A stretch of 64,000 nucleotides of DNA from Straminergon stramineum (Eukaryota; Streptophyta; Bryopsida; Hypnales; Calliergonaceae): the NCBI GenBank assembly GCA_963920665.1, contig OY987271.1:19099350-19163349 (forward strand), written 5' to 3'. This document shows, piece after piece, positions 48,431 to 60,759 of the stretch. Made by a program: the position numbers and the translations under genes. Below the pieces are notes generated by a model that was given only the letters and a program-made list of their open reading frames with translations, made no database searches and was not told where the DNA came from. The first letter of the stretch is position 1. Each line of letters starts with the position of its first letter.

Positions 48431-50226
48431 CTTTTGCTTTTGGGAACATTCAATTTGTCTCTCACATGTACTGTCATTATTCTTTTGTGTTGTAGATTGT
48501 ATTATAGAATGCGCCTAATATGGAGAGTGGGGCCTTATGACAACAGTGGTGTTCTTCATCGAAAAAGTGAAGATGATGTGCGCGTTTAAAGGGAGAAACT
48601 TTGTCAGGCCTTTTACGTTCAGAACTTTATATATGGTACTACAAGAGGTGATGGAAGTGCAAACATGGTAGATGCACAGTGGAGAAGGCACATCAGGCTA
48701 AAAAAAACACTTGAAAAGTGTAGTTGACACCTTGTAAGTGCCAATTTATGCACCTTTGGAAAATTGCAAGCACAATTAGGTTTTGGAGGTTGACTAAATG
48801 AATCCTACTTTTGGGTGTCTAAGCATGGTCCATCGTGCCTTCCAAGCAATGGAGTTTTTTTCTAAGTGCTTAAATGTGCCCCAAATGTGCAAGAATCACT
48901 CAATCTACGTCTAATGTCATCGGTTGGCCAAATGGATGAGGCCTCTATAGTTTTGGGGGGTGTCTCATGTTAAGGAGGAATTAACCTCAAGACCTTCTAC
49001 AAAATTTCTTGCCCTTTCCAAAAACCTAAAATTCGACCCTATTTGACTCTTTTAGCCAAAATTATGGACGGATGAAGTTTGATTGCTACTCGATTCATCA
49101 AACTTCATCCACAATTTAGGTCCATCTCCCTAATTCTGAATGACTTGAAAATTCTTGAAGTCGTTCAAGAAACTTATTCCTATCTAACTTTGGAGTTTGG
49201 TCCTAATGGAGAATTTCTATGAATTTTTCATCCAACCCTAGGCTAAATTTCATCCTTCATTATCTTCTTGTATTTTTGTATTTTTCCTTAATTGAGAGGG
49301 TCTTATGAGCTCTACTTAACTTCTCCTACAAGCTTAGAGTCTTAACTTTCTCACTTAACTTTCACTTTCTAGATTTGTGATTGGCTTCCCTTAGTGTTTG
49401 GGGTTTGGATTAACCTCTACCTCTTTACTAATTTTTTATAATTTTATAATTTTATCTTGTAGCCTCTAACTTTATCTTTCTAGATTGGTAAGACACTTGC
49501 TAATCCAACATTCCCACTAAAAGTTCTTGATGGATGAAGTTGAACTGGTAGTCGGTGCTTAAAACTTCATCCCCTAATTCCTCTTAATTTACAATTCAAA
49601 ATTGGCTTGTTTTTCCACCCTTGGACCCTACTTAGTATCCCCTTCCTAATTTCCTCAATTTGTCCCCAAGTTTTATGTCTAACCATTTTTCATTCAAATT
49701 AAGTCTTGATCTTCATCCGGTGATAACTTTCTCAGTTGTACTCCAATTGGGTGTGCCTTAGGATTTTGGAAAGCAACAAACCTCCTATCTAGGGTTATCA
49801 CTTTAAAAATGACCTGACCTCTAACCTTAGGGGTCTAACTTAGGGATGGGCCTCGGCCCGAGTTAATAACTTCTAATTAGGTGAATTGGAAAGGTTAGTG
49901 ATGGGGTTGTTTCATACCTTAGAGCTAAAGCTAGTAACTGTGCTTTCCGGGAATTCCCCCTCCTCCGACATGAACTCCCTTGATAAGATGCAATGGATCA
50001 TCATTTTAATAATATAGTGAAGTAATACAACAATGACTATTTTCTTTTGGCCCCCTCTTTCTTTCTTCCTTTTCTTTTTCTCCTATTCCTCTTACGTCCT
50101 ACCAATGGTCCAACTACCTTTGTTTCTATTTACAAGGCCAACTAAAGACACATCATTGCATCTTACAATGTTGAACTCCTCTTACATCCTACATCTTACA
50201 TCTAACCTCGCGATAACCAACAAAGT
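48431..50226. other. AT-rich intergenic DNA, two related small hairpins
   Basis: A perfect 14-base stem, GGATGAAGTTTGAT ... ATCAAACTTCATCC, lies at about 49071-49111. A related shorter one, GGATGAAGTT ... AACTTCATCC, lies at about 49533-49571. No gene is supported. Confidence 0.45.
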
Positions 50227-52240
50227 TTAACCCCTAAAGGACCAAGTTGTGTTTTTTGGCAACATAGCGATTTTTGGTAGCTCACTACAAATAGAAAAAT
50301 TCACTATATTTTTTGAAATTTTTTTTGGATGTGGGGATGAGGAGTACCTTGCCACTCCACAAGAAAAAAATTACAATCAGATGTACCTATGAATAGTAAT
50401 GGGGCAAAATGTCATTTTTCATGGACGGGGGGTAGCATGGACAGGATAATTAACACTACAAGGAAATTTGCTTGGGTATGCCCAAAAGAGCTTGGGCAGA
50501 GTCTGGGGTAGCTTCTCACCTAGGTTCACACTTGGGTACTTCTCTGACATTCTTTGAATTAATAAATTTCACCCACTATAGAAGGAGGTGGTGGCAAAGA
50601 GGTAGATTCTCTATAGCTTCCTTTAGCCTAATAGAGAGGTTACTCCTAATTACAAACTGAAATAGAAACAAAAATGTCCACAAGACGAATTGAATCAATA
50701 ACAAATGTCATTTGACAAACAACCATCAAAAAGTAATTGATTGTTAGTAGAATGAATTAGTTATTTGTAATGTTGTAGAGTAGAGAATGGAGAGGTTGAT
50801 TTTATAATCAAATCCATTGTCTATTATGAATTCTCAAAGGGTATGGGACAATTTGAAGATGAGAGTTTGTTCGCTCATTGTCAAAACATAGGAATTATGT
50901 TCAAAGTAGAATTTCAAACCTCATTTTGCTATAGTAGAATAACTTATTTCAAAAAACTTTGAACTAAAAAAAGTTGGAAAATAAAGCTAAGTTTCATTTC
51001 CAAAAATCCGTTTGTGATTTTTAGCCTCCAAAAAATAGTTATGAACAAAATTCAGAGAGGATGTTTCAAAATATTAATGAAAATGTCCTTTCCAACCCCT
51101 CTCTAAAATTTGTCCATAACTTTTGATTGGAGACTCTAAATCCCAAACAGTTTTTTGGAGATGAAACTTAGCTTGATTTCCTAACTTTTTTTAGTTTCAA
51201 GTTTTTTTAAATAAATTATTATACTATGCCAAAATGAGGTCTGAAATTCTACTTTAAACATAATTCTTACTTTTTACTTAACTTTGACATGAGTTGATTT
51301 TTTAGTAATTCTAATTTACATATCCCACATGGTTTGTTTGAACTCTTACTACCCCACTTGTATAAAGATCTTCTCCACTCTTCAAATTTTAGTTCAAGCA
51401 TGTTGATCTTAAAGCTAATGGAGATTAAGATTCAACATTTCTATGTTATCAACATTACTACAGAATACTTGAAATTCTACTCCAATGAGAAAGGAACATC
51501 TTCAGAATTTAGGGAAAGAGTAAAATCTTTGAAATAAAGGGAACGTGATGTAGTGTCAGTATATAGTGTCAGTGAGTTCTGACGATGAGTTGGGCTTTGC
51601 TAACCCTCACCCAGCCTCCTCCCTTCCCAGGCCCAATATGCCCAACTGTCCCTTTACTTCAACTTGGATATAAATTGATCAAGCTTGTGGATGTTTGATA
51701 TTTTGTGCGATTTTTATTTTTATTTTTTCCTCCTCTAGAGCTAGTTGAAATCTATAACTCCACTGTTCAAATTTTGAATAAATCATTGTATGTGCAAGCC
51801 ATAAATTGTTGAAAAAAGGGCTTTGTATGAGACTTTTTTTTGAAGCTAGTTCCATATTGGAAGTTTTTGGTACATGTTCCCCAATTAAAAATATTATAAT
51901 TTTTTTTGAACATGTGACCAACTTTATCGCAAGAATCAAGCAAAAAAAGTTCAAGCAAAAAAGTGAAATTAACTTGTCCAGAAGCCTCTCCAAATTAGAG
52001 CTGCCCGAAATTTGGATACCCCCAAAAAACATTTTTTTCAACTTTAAACACTATACTCTCACAATTTGTATGGTCAAAACCTCCCACTATTTTACTACAA
52101 TATAATGAAGTAGTCTAATACAAGATCTTACAATTAGATGCAACAATTTTTCATTTTCATTTTTAGGGAGCCTTTGCCATCAAAACATCCCATTCTGAGT
52201 GTTTTTTGGTGAAATATAATCAAAGAACTTTAGGGGTTAA
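50227..52240 (+). mobile_element. TTAA-family element, subfamily A, with internal ~1.1 kb insertion
   Basis: Left end TTAA-CCCCTAAAGGACCAAG, right end AACTTTAGGGG-TTAA. The left part follows subfamily A ('ttttttggcaacatagcgat', then 'tagctcacta'). The total is 2014 bases. Removing the block at 50454-51555 leaves about 910, close to the 918 and ~950 bases of the other subfamily A copies, which supports a nested insertion there. Confidence 0.65.
50454..51555 (+). mobile_element. Possible CACTA-like non-autonomous element inside the TTAA element
   Basis: The block begins CACTACAAGGAAA, which matches the typical start of plant CACTA (En/Spm) transposons, and ends GATGTAGTG. Flanking triplets are TAA and TCA, an imperfect 3-bp duplication. 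The terminal match beyond CACTACA is weak. It contains a large degenerate inverted repeat (about 50891-51062 with about 51106-51268). The size fits the excess length of the host element. No transposase ORF. Confidence 0.4.
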
Positions 52241-52283
52241 TCCGAGGGTCCCAACAAGGTATGAAGATTCTTGCCCTATCCTA

Positions 52284-53561
52284 CGTCACAACCCTCATCA
52301 AGAGGCGTGCCTGTGCCACCTTGGTGAACAAGGGGGTCGTTAGAGATGACTCTCCAAACCTTGCAAGAGATGGGGTGAGGGGGACTAGGAGTCCTGAGCA
52401 ATCAAAGTGTTGTAGCATTCTGATTCGGATGAATTAGGGGGCTTGTTTCACATTCTTGGAAAGCTTGTGAGGTGACGCATCCATGGGTTTAAAGAACATG
52501 AAAATCCAAGTTGAGAGTCAAAAGTTATGGCTCCTCCAAGTTGGTAGTATCCTAGTTGCGTCCTAAGGCATGGGGACATGGGAAACAAGGTTTGGGAGGA
52601 ATCCTTTGAGCCAAATAGGGCAAGCCACATATCATTGGAAAGATAAGGAGTTAAAATTTCTAGAATAATAAGGCTCATGAGGATATGAGCTATAAGCTAA
52701 AAGTTATGAGCATCCAAAGAGGGTGGAGTGCTAGAGAACTACACCTTCTAGGGGACTCGTACCTTTGGAGGGCCATAACTTCCTTAATAATTGTTGAATT
52801 GGAGAAAGTGAATAGTTTACGGTGATCTATGAAAAATTTAAATCATTAAAATGGGCTTGCACTTGGGATTTGGGGCTCTAAGGTAAAAGTTATCCCGATG
52901 GGAAGATTGGAAGTCTTTTGGAGTTTGGTTTTAGGAAACCACTTGGATTTGGGTGGTCTTCCAAGATGGGGAGCATCTTGGGGGTTTCTGGTGACCTTTA
53001 ATATGTGGGGGGTTGTCAAATCTTGCAGAGAGTACTATGAAGAAGGATGGTCTCTCCCCTCTTTCTCGGATGGTGCTATGGTGAACCAAAATGGCCCTAG
53101 GTGGAGATGTTAGTGTTGGAGACTCACCACCACTTATATATTACTATAGAGTGCTTGTGTACTCCTTGATATTGGTTGGTTGGTGTCCCACTCTACACTA
53201 GGTAATGGTGTGAGTCCTGAAATGCATTGGGTTGGGTCTAGTGGAGAGGTAGGTCCTATTCAAGGGCAGTTAGCACTGGTGGAGAGTAGTGCCTTCACCA
53301 AGTGCTTGGACATCAATGGAAGTTCTGACCCATGTCATCAAATGACATGCTCGGTGTCTTATGGGAGTTAAGTGTTGAAATGGGAGTGTTGGGAGTCATG
53401 GAAGAATGAAGAACCCTGTGACTTGAGTTGGAACCTAATATTGTGGGTGTGGCATGTACAATATAAGGAGAGCGTGATCCTTGGTATCACTAAAAGGCTA
53501 AGTATTTGGAAAGCACTAGAAGGTGAACTTAAGGTGGTAAATGTCACTAAGGGGTGCGACA
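52284..53561 (-). mobile_element. Solo LTR (copy C2), uninterrupted
   Basis: The left end is CGTCACAACCCTCATCAAG and the right end is CACTAAGGGGTGCGACA, the reverse of copy C1. Flanks TCCTA and TTCTA form a 4-of-5 target duplication. Its length of 1278 bases matches C1. It lacks the three insertions found in C3 and so supplies their empty sites. Short ORFs inside have no recognisable domain. Confidence 0.7.
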
Positions 53562-56500
53562 TTCTATCTCCTTCAACTTCTTCTTATCTAACCTCAAGGA
53601 GTTTCTTCCTCTTTGTCATTTTCCTCTTCTCTTGAGTTGAACTTTCATATGATGGCCTTCTTTTCTTTTGTTTGCTTGGTGAAAGATCGAGAATTGGATT
53701 CCCTATTTTGATGCTTGTTGTTGGAAGTTTGCTATTGACCTCTTTTCTTCTCCCTTCTTCCAACTCTCTTTAGTTTCCTCCTACTCTCAAATTTCCTCCC
53801 ACTCCCTTGGACTCCAAAATCCCCCCCCCCTTTGGCTAGTCGCCTCGGTTGTTGGTGATTTGCTAGTTGATGGTGCAGTTGGCTAATACCCGGTAGGTGC
53901 TAATTTTTATCTTTTTATGAATTTCCATTCCTTCCTATCTATGGCTAATTGTCTATGTTAAGAGAAAGGGGCAAAAACAAAAGGGGAAGGACTTGTATAT
54001 AAACTTTAGTGGTTTCTTTTGCTATATGCAATCGCCGCCGGTGATCTCTATTCTCTCCTTAGTCACCCCTATGTTTTGACTTAAATTCTATTTCCTACTT
54101 TTAGGGGTTTAACTTTGTTTGTTCCCAAATATGTTTCAAGAATTAAACTTTGTATGGGAAAACCATGGGGATTCAAGGCTTACCCATAGAGTACTTTTTA
54201 ACACACAACTAAGACTTTTTGATCCTTGAAGGGAGGGGTCAAAGCTTCGCCGTGTTTTTCATTTTTAACACACAACTAAGACTCTTTTACTCTTGGGGAA
54301 TTCAAAGCTTTGTTGTCATGGTGGGACCTACCAACCCTCACACTCTCTTGGCTCCCTCTAGGACCACCACGTTAGTATTGGGGGATAAAGAAAACTTAAC
54401 ACCTAATGGTTAGTTACATAGGGTTAGCACAACAATAAACTTGATCTAAAAGCCTCCCAAAGTAACATCACCAAGTCATATGGGAGGTTATTCTAGAATT
54501 AGTTCAAAGACAAGACATAGAAAGAGACTAAAGAATCCCTTGAGAATACACAAAACCATGACCTCTAATAACACAATAAAAGTGAACCTTTAAGGCTTAG
54601 GAGAGTTAGTACTAAAAGAGCTTAAGGTACAAGGGACCCACAAAGACCTTACAAAATTGATAGTGATCAACAATGGCCCAAAAGTGCCCAATAAACACCA
54701 TTCTAAGGTTTATGGCTAAAATGCCATAACTCCAACACAAATTAAACCGAACGGACCCACATACAGAAATGGGGGTTGTGAGAGAAGGGGTGCCTTATTA
54801 TACTCTTTCCCGAACACCCAAACTCCTCTCATTCATATAAGGTAATCCTATCTTTTCGAAATTTCATCCTCATCCTCAAGGATTTTCATCTTATGTTTGT
54901 CCATAATTTTAACTTTGGGGGATTAACTCCAAATTACAAATGGATTATGTCATTGGCTTCAAAAAGCAATTTTTGGTCTCATGTAACCACCCACCTTTTT
55001 TCCTAGCACCAAAATCTCAACAAAACTTAGCGCCAACTTAATGCCAAAATTGAGCAAAAACCCAACTTTTGAAGTTTGACATTTTTGACAAAAGCAACTA
55101 GCCTAAGCTCTTAAATTGGTATAGGGGAGTAAGAAAAGACCTATCTTCGACCTCATTCCATTTTCACATGCTCCTACTCCGATGGTCAACTTCGTCGTAA
55201 ACTTTAAATTTTATTGGTTGTTAGGGAATCATGCATGTGTATGTACTTCCGACTATCTAAATGTTTTGAAACTTGTCGGGGCGTTTTATCAACATAAAAA
55301 AAATTATTCTAATTTTTAGTAAGATTTTACCATCACCTGGATAATTTCTAAGAATTTATCATTGTAGGTTTGGATAATTGACCATTCGAAAAGGCATCTT
55401 CTGACTATTAGAAAATTTCGATATATTTTGAGGAACCTCTCATGGAATCCCACAACACAAGAGTAGGTTCATATTCATACTCTATACATTGGCCTAGGGG
55501 GAATAAGATTTCCCCCTCATTTAAATATTAGTGGCCAAGAAATCTTTCACATCGAAGGGAATCTTAGCAAATCAACTTCACTATTGGTCCTTGGACATGG
55601 TTTTAATCCAAAGTGACCCTCCTTCAATTGTAGATTCTTCCACAATCCTATCTTGATATTTTTAACACTTATGAGCCAATAATTGGGGTTCTGCTATTTC
55701 GTTGATGAAATGGGAAACTAAAATCTATCTTTGAAAATTGACCTATATGCCACACCAAGGTTCCCTCAACCAATATTAGCTTAGAGATGTCTCTCCTACA
55801 CGGAGCTTGAGCCTAATGGATCTATAATACACAATCCACCGATTTTCCACGATTAATCGGGTTCTAACTTATATACAAGTTGTGGTTGAGGGAATTCTCA
55901 CTATAATATTTTGATTCTAGACCAAATACTATATTGGTATATAACACACATATTTTGGTTCTACACTCTTTAGGGGGCTTTTGTATATAAAATTACACTC
56001 AAAATAATAAAATACGAAAAAGAAAAGAAAAAAGTGAGTCTCCGGTGACAATTGAGGGCTCACACATGGACAACCTCATGCTCACTTCAAGTAGTTCTAA
56101 AATTAGTAAAAAAACTCAAAGCCCCTTGTTGGTTTTATTTCTCTTGTGATGTTTCCTTCGATGGTCAATTTTTGAAGCCTATTACTGTAGTATGTGCTAA
56201 TGTGATATTATCTATCTAATATGTGGATGAATGTTGAAATTTGAAGCACAACTATAACATCTGGTATCGCTACTTTAGTACTTCATATAAAATGAAAAAA
56301 CAAATCAAAACCGTATTCCTCGTGGAAGGAGGCCCTTAAACCTTAAACATCGACACAGACATTTTTTGTCCAATGAATGACTTCACTATTGATTGTAGAA
56401 AAATAGAATGCACCTACTGGTTCAATAATTTGAACAATTTTTCTCACTACCTTCGTCATGGGAGTTGTGTCCTTCCTTTAATCCTTAAACATCGACACGG

Positions 56501-57334
56501 ACGTTTTGTGTGCAATGGATAACAAGGAATTCTCCTATAGAGGTCAGAAGTGCAACTATTCATCTTTGGAATTAGGGGTGGAAAGAGGAGATCTTCAACA
56601 ATAGTTTGACCTCCAATGAAAATTTTTGGTTTTTTTTGAAGTAGTTGATGTCAGACGGTTCCAAAAAGCCATGATTTCCACGGTCACCAGTCCGTCATGT
56701 AAGGGTTAAGTTAGAGTCGTTGGGGATTTGGGTTGCAATTCTAGACTGCCAGGTTGTCTGCAACCTGAGTGATGGAGAGGCCTTTGGGAATTGGGATGTT
56801 GACTGCGCTGTTTTAGTTTTTTCATGCGAGCTTCGCCGACGCCGTCAAGAACTTTTCCTTTAGTGTAGGTATCGTCCTTTCTTTTAAAACTAAAAAGGCC
56901 AATCACATTCTTTTAAATTACATATAAGACTGCCACATAGTGGTCCTCACTGTATGCCAGAGATCTTGTCAAAGGCTGGTCCGCATTCTAAAACCCTATT
57001 GTGTCACGTGCACCAGCAATTTCGAGCCGACTGCACCGTCGGTTGGTGGCAACGGCTCGCAGTCATCGTTCTCCTTTGAAGGCTCTCTATCACTCGTCGT
57101 GTGCCCCTTAGTGCATGGGCGCATCATCGTATGGCGCCACAATAAGTTAGTTCATGATTTGCTGCATCGCAGTAGGCGCAGCGCCGTTGCGGTAGGGTTC
57201 GGGGAATTAGGCGCGTGTAGATCTCGTGCCTTGGGAGTTTTCTGTGAATTTAAAGGCGAACAAGGGCACACGGGGTTTCTGTTTTGCGGGGAGGGAGGAG
57301 GGCGCTTGATCTGGTTCAGTGTCCAGATCTGGCC
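53562..57334. other. Intergenic DNA and upstream region of the GDT1-like gene
   Basis: It includes a run of 11-12 C at about 53821, a direct repeat 'ttttaacacacaactaagact' near 54197 and 54263, and a direct repeat 'ccttaaacatcgacac.gac' near 56340 and 56485. From about 56940 the composition becomes less AT-rich and probably marks the promoter and 5' leader of the gene at 57335. No other gene is supported. Confidence 0.4.
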
Positions 57335-60067
57335 ATGGCGTCTTCGCACGCCATGCGCTTGGTCTTTTTCATGCTCTTGGTGACTGGTTTGTTCGCGCAA
57401 CAGGTGTGACTTGGTTTTTTCGTCTTGGTTTTGAAGTTTTTCAGAAGTGGTACCAGGTTTAAGGAAGAGAGGAGTCAATGTTGATTAGGGTTTAGGTTGG
57501 GACGAAATTCGCATGCTGCTCTTTCGTCCTTAGAGTGTATGAGGCAGAGGTTTTGAGTGATTAGGTCTTATACTTTCGATTGTAGCGGAGTTGAGTTTTT
57601 TGACACGGTTGTGTATTTTGGATCTGAACCGATCAGAGTGTTCGGGGTTTTGTTGACAGTTGGACAATGGTGACGAGGGAGCTGGCGCTGTTTCCGGAGA
57701 CACCGACGCAGTATTTCGTCGGAATAAAGTACTATCTGGTTTTCCTTTCCTTTCGAACCATTGTAGTTCAGGAAATGTGCTTATTCTAACACTCTGTTTT
57801 ATTAATATTTCTAATAACTTCTGGATCTGTAGGTGAGTTGAGCTTTCTCTTTCGGAAGCAGTAGATTTACCTGGTCTTCGAGTAGGTATTGAATTTAGTG
57901 CGCAATGCTGGTCGTGGAAGTAATGTAAAAGCGCTACCGAACTGAAGGGAGCCATATTTAAACCAGGGCAATGGATAGCGCCTGTAGCTAGTGCCACACT
58001 CTGGGGGCTTTCTTTGAAACTCAAATTGTGTGACGTGGACGCACTTCATATTTTCACCGATGTCAGTGCCCAAGCTGACATGCTTGCGGCTTGAGCTTTT
58101 GACTATATAATTTGGATTTTATGAGATGGCAGATTCTTATTCATAATGTGGGACCCTAGTAGATGATGATGAGATGGTTTAAGTTGAATTATCGATGAAG
58201 CGATTAATTCAAATCGGTTTACATTGGGTCCTTTGCAGCTCATAATGAACAGAAGGGATGTGTTTCCCAAGCGGGCAGTTTATGAGAAAGATGAAGCTGG
58301 TAGTGAGGTCGCGATTGCATCTGGTGGGGATGGGTTTACAGATGCGACTTTTTCAAGTTTGTCCATGATCCTAGTCAGTGAGGTATTTATCTGTGCGAAT
58401 GTTATCATCGAAACCCTTATTTTTTGCTGCTGCCGGAGGGCTCACGGCTCTGTTTCTATCCGAATGTTGTGCTGTCTTTTTCCCACATTTCTTAGCCGTG
58501 TAGTCTCGATTGATCTACATGTAACATTTCACATTTATTTGCCAGATCGGTGATGAGACTTTCATTATAGCTGCCTTGATGGCAATGAGACATCCCCGAT
58601 CCATTGTACTGTCTGGAGCACTATCAGCTCTTATCATCATGACTGTGAGTACTTGGGATACCATCTTGCTTTGTTGGATGTATAGGATGTATTGGATGTA
58701 TTGTTGTCAGTATTTTGAAGAATTACTTCGATTGATTTCAATGTGAGCTCTAGCAGTGGCTTCAAGAATGACCACGGACAGACGAATCATCTGTACTGTA
58801 GAACCCTACGAATTTGATATACGGCTGAACTTTCACATGTTGTTGTAGAGATCCTTGAGGTGTCACTCGCAGACAATGCACTCACTTTCAGTTTCGATCG
58901 TAATTCAATGCAGGTTTTGTCAACTGGACTCGGTGTAATAGTGCCCAATTTGATATCTCAAAAGCTTATCAACAAACTTGCAACAGGTTTCTAGCTCTCC
59001 TGGTTTTTCCGAGTGCTTTGAATGATTTCTGACAACGTAGAACCGTGTTGGTTGTGTTGAAGGGGTCTTAAATCTTAGTTTCACTAATGTAGATGGGGGA
59101 CCTTTTCGTAGTGATAATAGGATAATAGCATTACGGATAAAAAGATGAGTTCTCTCTTGTACCTTTTGTAACGTTTGTTGATAAGTTTAGCGTTGACATT
59201 GATGAGTGATACACTTCTCACTTGTTTTGAACGATGGTGACAGGACTCTACACCTTTTTTGGACTTCGGCTGCTTTATATTGCGTGGAAGTCTGATGCCC
59301 ACAGCACTCCCCAGAAGGAGCTTGAAGAAGTGAGTAATGTCCATAGTTGTTGTCCTTGCTCAAGTTCACCTGGAATGACGTGGCATAGTGGAAGTCTCAA
59401 TTGATTCTGCCTAGGAACAGGTTTTTCTGATCCCTTCCTATTGATGTTGGTACAGGTTGAAGAAAAGCTGGAAGGAGGGGTACAAAAGAAAAATGTAGTT
59501 CGTCGCATTTTTTCTCGCTTCTGTACACCGATATTTCTTGAGGTATGTATATATTGTCAAGGCTTGCCTTTTCCTGATATCCACTAATGAAGGGCGTTGC
59601 ATTCACCGTGATATTATATCCCTTCCAAATTCTAAATGCCGTTGTGTTGTTGTGCAGTCCTTCATCTTGACCTTCTTGGCAGAGTGGGGAGATCGAAGCC
59701 AAATTGCAACCATTGCGGTATGTTCACCCTCGTCTAACCACGTATGATTTTCCAGAAATTTAATTGCGTGTGCTGTTCTTTGTCGTTTGACTGAAACGTG
59801 ATCCATATTTGAGTGCCTAATCATAAGGGTCGAAAAGATTAGTTCTTGTAGCTCAGCAACTTTTTCTTTTACTTGCAGCTTGCAATGCACAAAAATCCTT
59901 TTGGAGTGACGCTCGGTGCAATTGTTGGTCATTCAATGTGTACCTCTCTTGCTGTGGTGGGAGGTCGACTCTTGGCGTTGAAAATATCTCAACGTTCCGT
60001 TGCCACAGTTGGAGGCTGTTTATTCTTGTGTTTTGCAATGAGCTCCTACTTCTACCCTCCCTTGTAA
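57335..60067 (+). CDS. GDT1-family (TMEM165/UPF0016) cation transporter, nine exons
   Basis: Exons: 57335-57403, 57660-57728, 58239-58382, 58546-58644, 58914-58986, 59244-59329, 59456-59542, 59658-59717, 59879-60067. The product has 291 residues, close to the usual 280-300 of the secretory-pathway GDT1-like proteins. Exon 1 encodes a signal peptide (MASSHAMRLVFFMLLVTGLF). The two family signatures are present: EIGDET at residues 94-99 (split between exons 3 and 4) and EWGDRS at 218-223. Other typical stretches are 'IIAALMAMRHPRS', 'LYTFFGLRLLYIAWKS', 'RFCTPIFLESFILTFLAE' and the C-terminal 'SSYFYPPL'. The family exchanges Mn2+/Ca2+ for H+, in the Golgi for members of this type, supporting glycosyltransferases. 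The end of exon 2 is the weakest junction: AAA|GTACTA keeps the frame, but an earlier donor at GCA|GTATTT would too. Confidence 0.93.
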
Positions 60068-60759
60068 CCCTAGCATGTCCCATTTAATTATGCTACCGGT
60101 AGATCCTTCTCAAGCCACTTTACAGCAGTGTACCTTATTGACATTTTTTGATTTATTATCATCCGCTGTGTTGGCGATGAAGGCATTGGGTTTGCCCACT
60201 CAGCATCAGCTTGGAACATCCAGACTTCCCTACACATGCTAGTGTTAGTTCAGGATTAGAAATTCTAGCATAAATTGTTGCTCGGACATGGCTGTCTGCA
60301 AGATGTTTCGTCCAGGCGAGGGAGGTGACCTGAGTAGTTTTTTTACGTTTAATCAATTTGAAGCTGTGGCATCAGCTTTTGGTGATCACTTGGAATGGTG
60401 CATGCATGCTGAGGCTGGTCGGTTGGTAATTGAATGAGGCTTATGTTTAGTGGGAAACTGCCACAAATTTAGTCGAGATTGGGATTGGACGGGTGAGTAA
60501 AGCTTTATGGAGATGAGTTTCTGCATTTCCTCCTTCGAATGGTTTTTCAGGAGCGTTACATTTCTCTTTAGTAGCAGCAGGTTCGAATTGCTGTGAGCCC
60601 TGGTTTTAGAGAAGAAACTTCACTGTCTGTGCATTGCATGATTTGCTGACTTTTAGTATCTGAACGTGATTCGTTTATAATCTACAAGTGGATTTTGCTG
60701 ATGGTGATGTGTAGGGGAATGTTGTTCCTGAACGTGTTTGTCATGTCATGTCAATGATT
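60068..60759. other. 3' flank of the GDT1-like gene
   Basis: Probably 3' UTR and downstream DNA. No gene or structured RNA is supported. Confidence 0.45.

Noticed and set aside
57530..58024. Minus-strand 164-residue ORF
   Set aside because: It lies antisense to an exon and introns of the GDT1-like gene and has no recognisable domain.
60575..60605. 'ggttcgaatt', a possible tRNA B box
   Set aside because: No matching A box or cloverleaf could be drawn around it.
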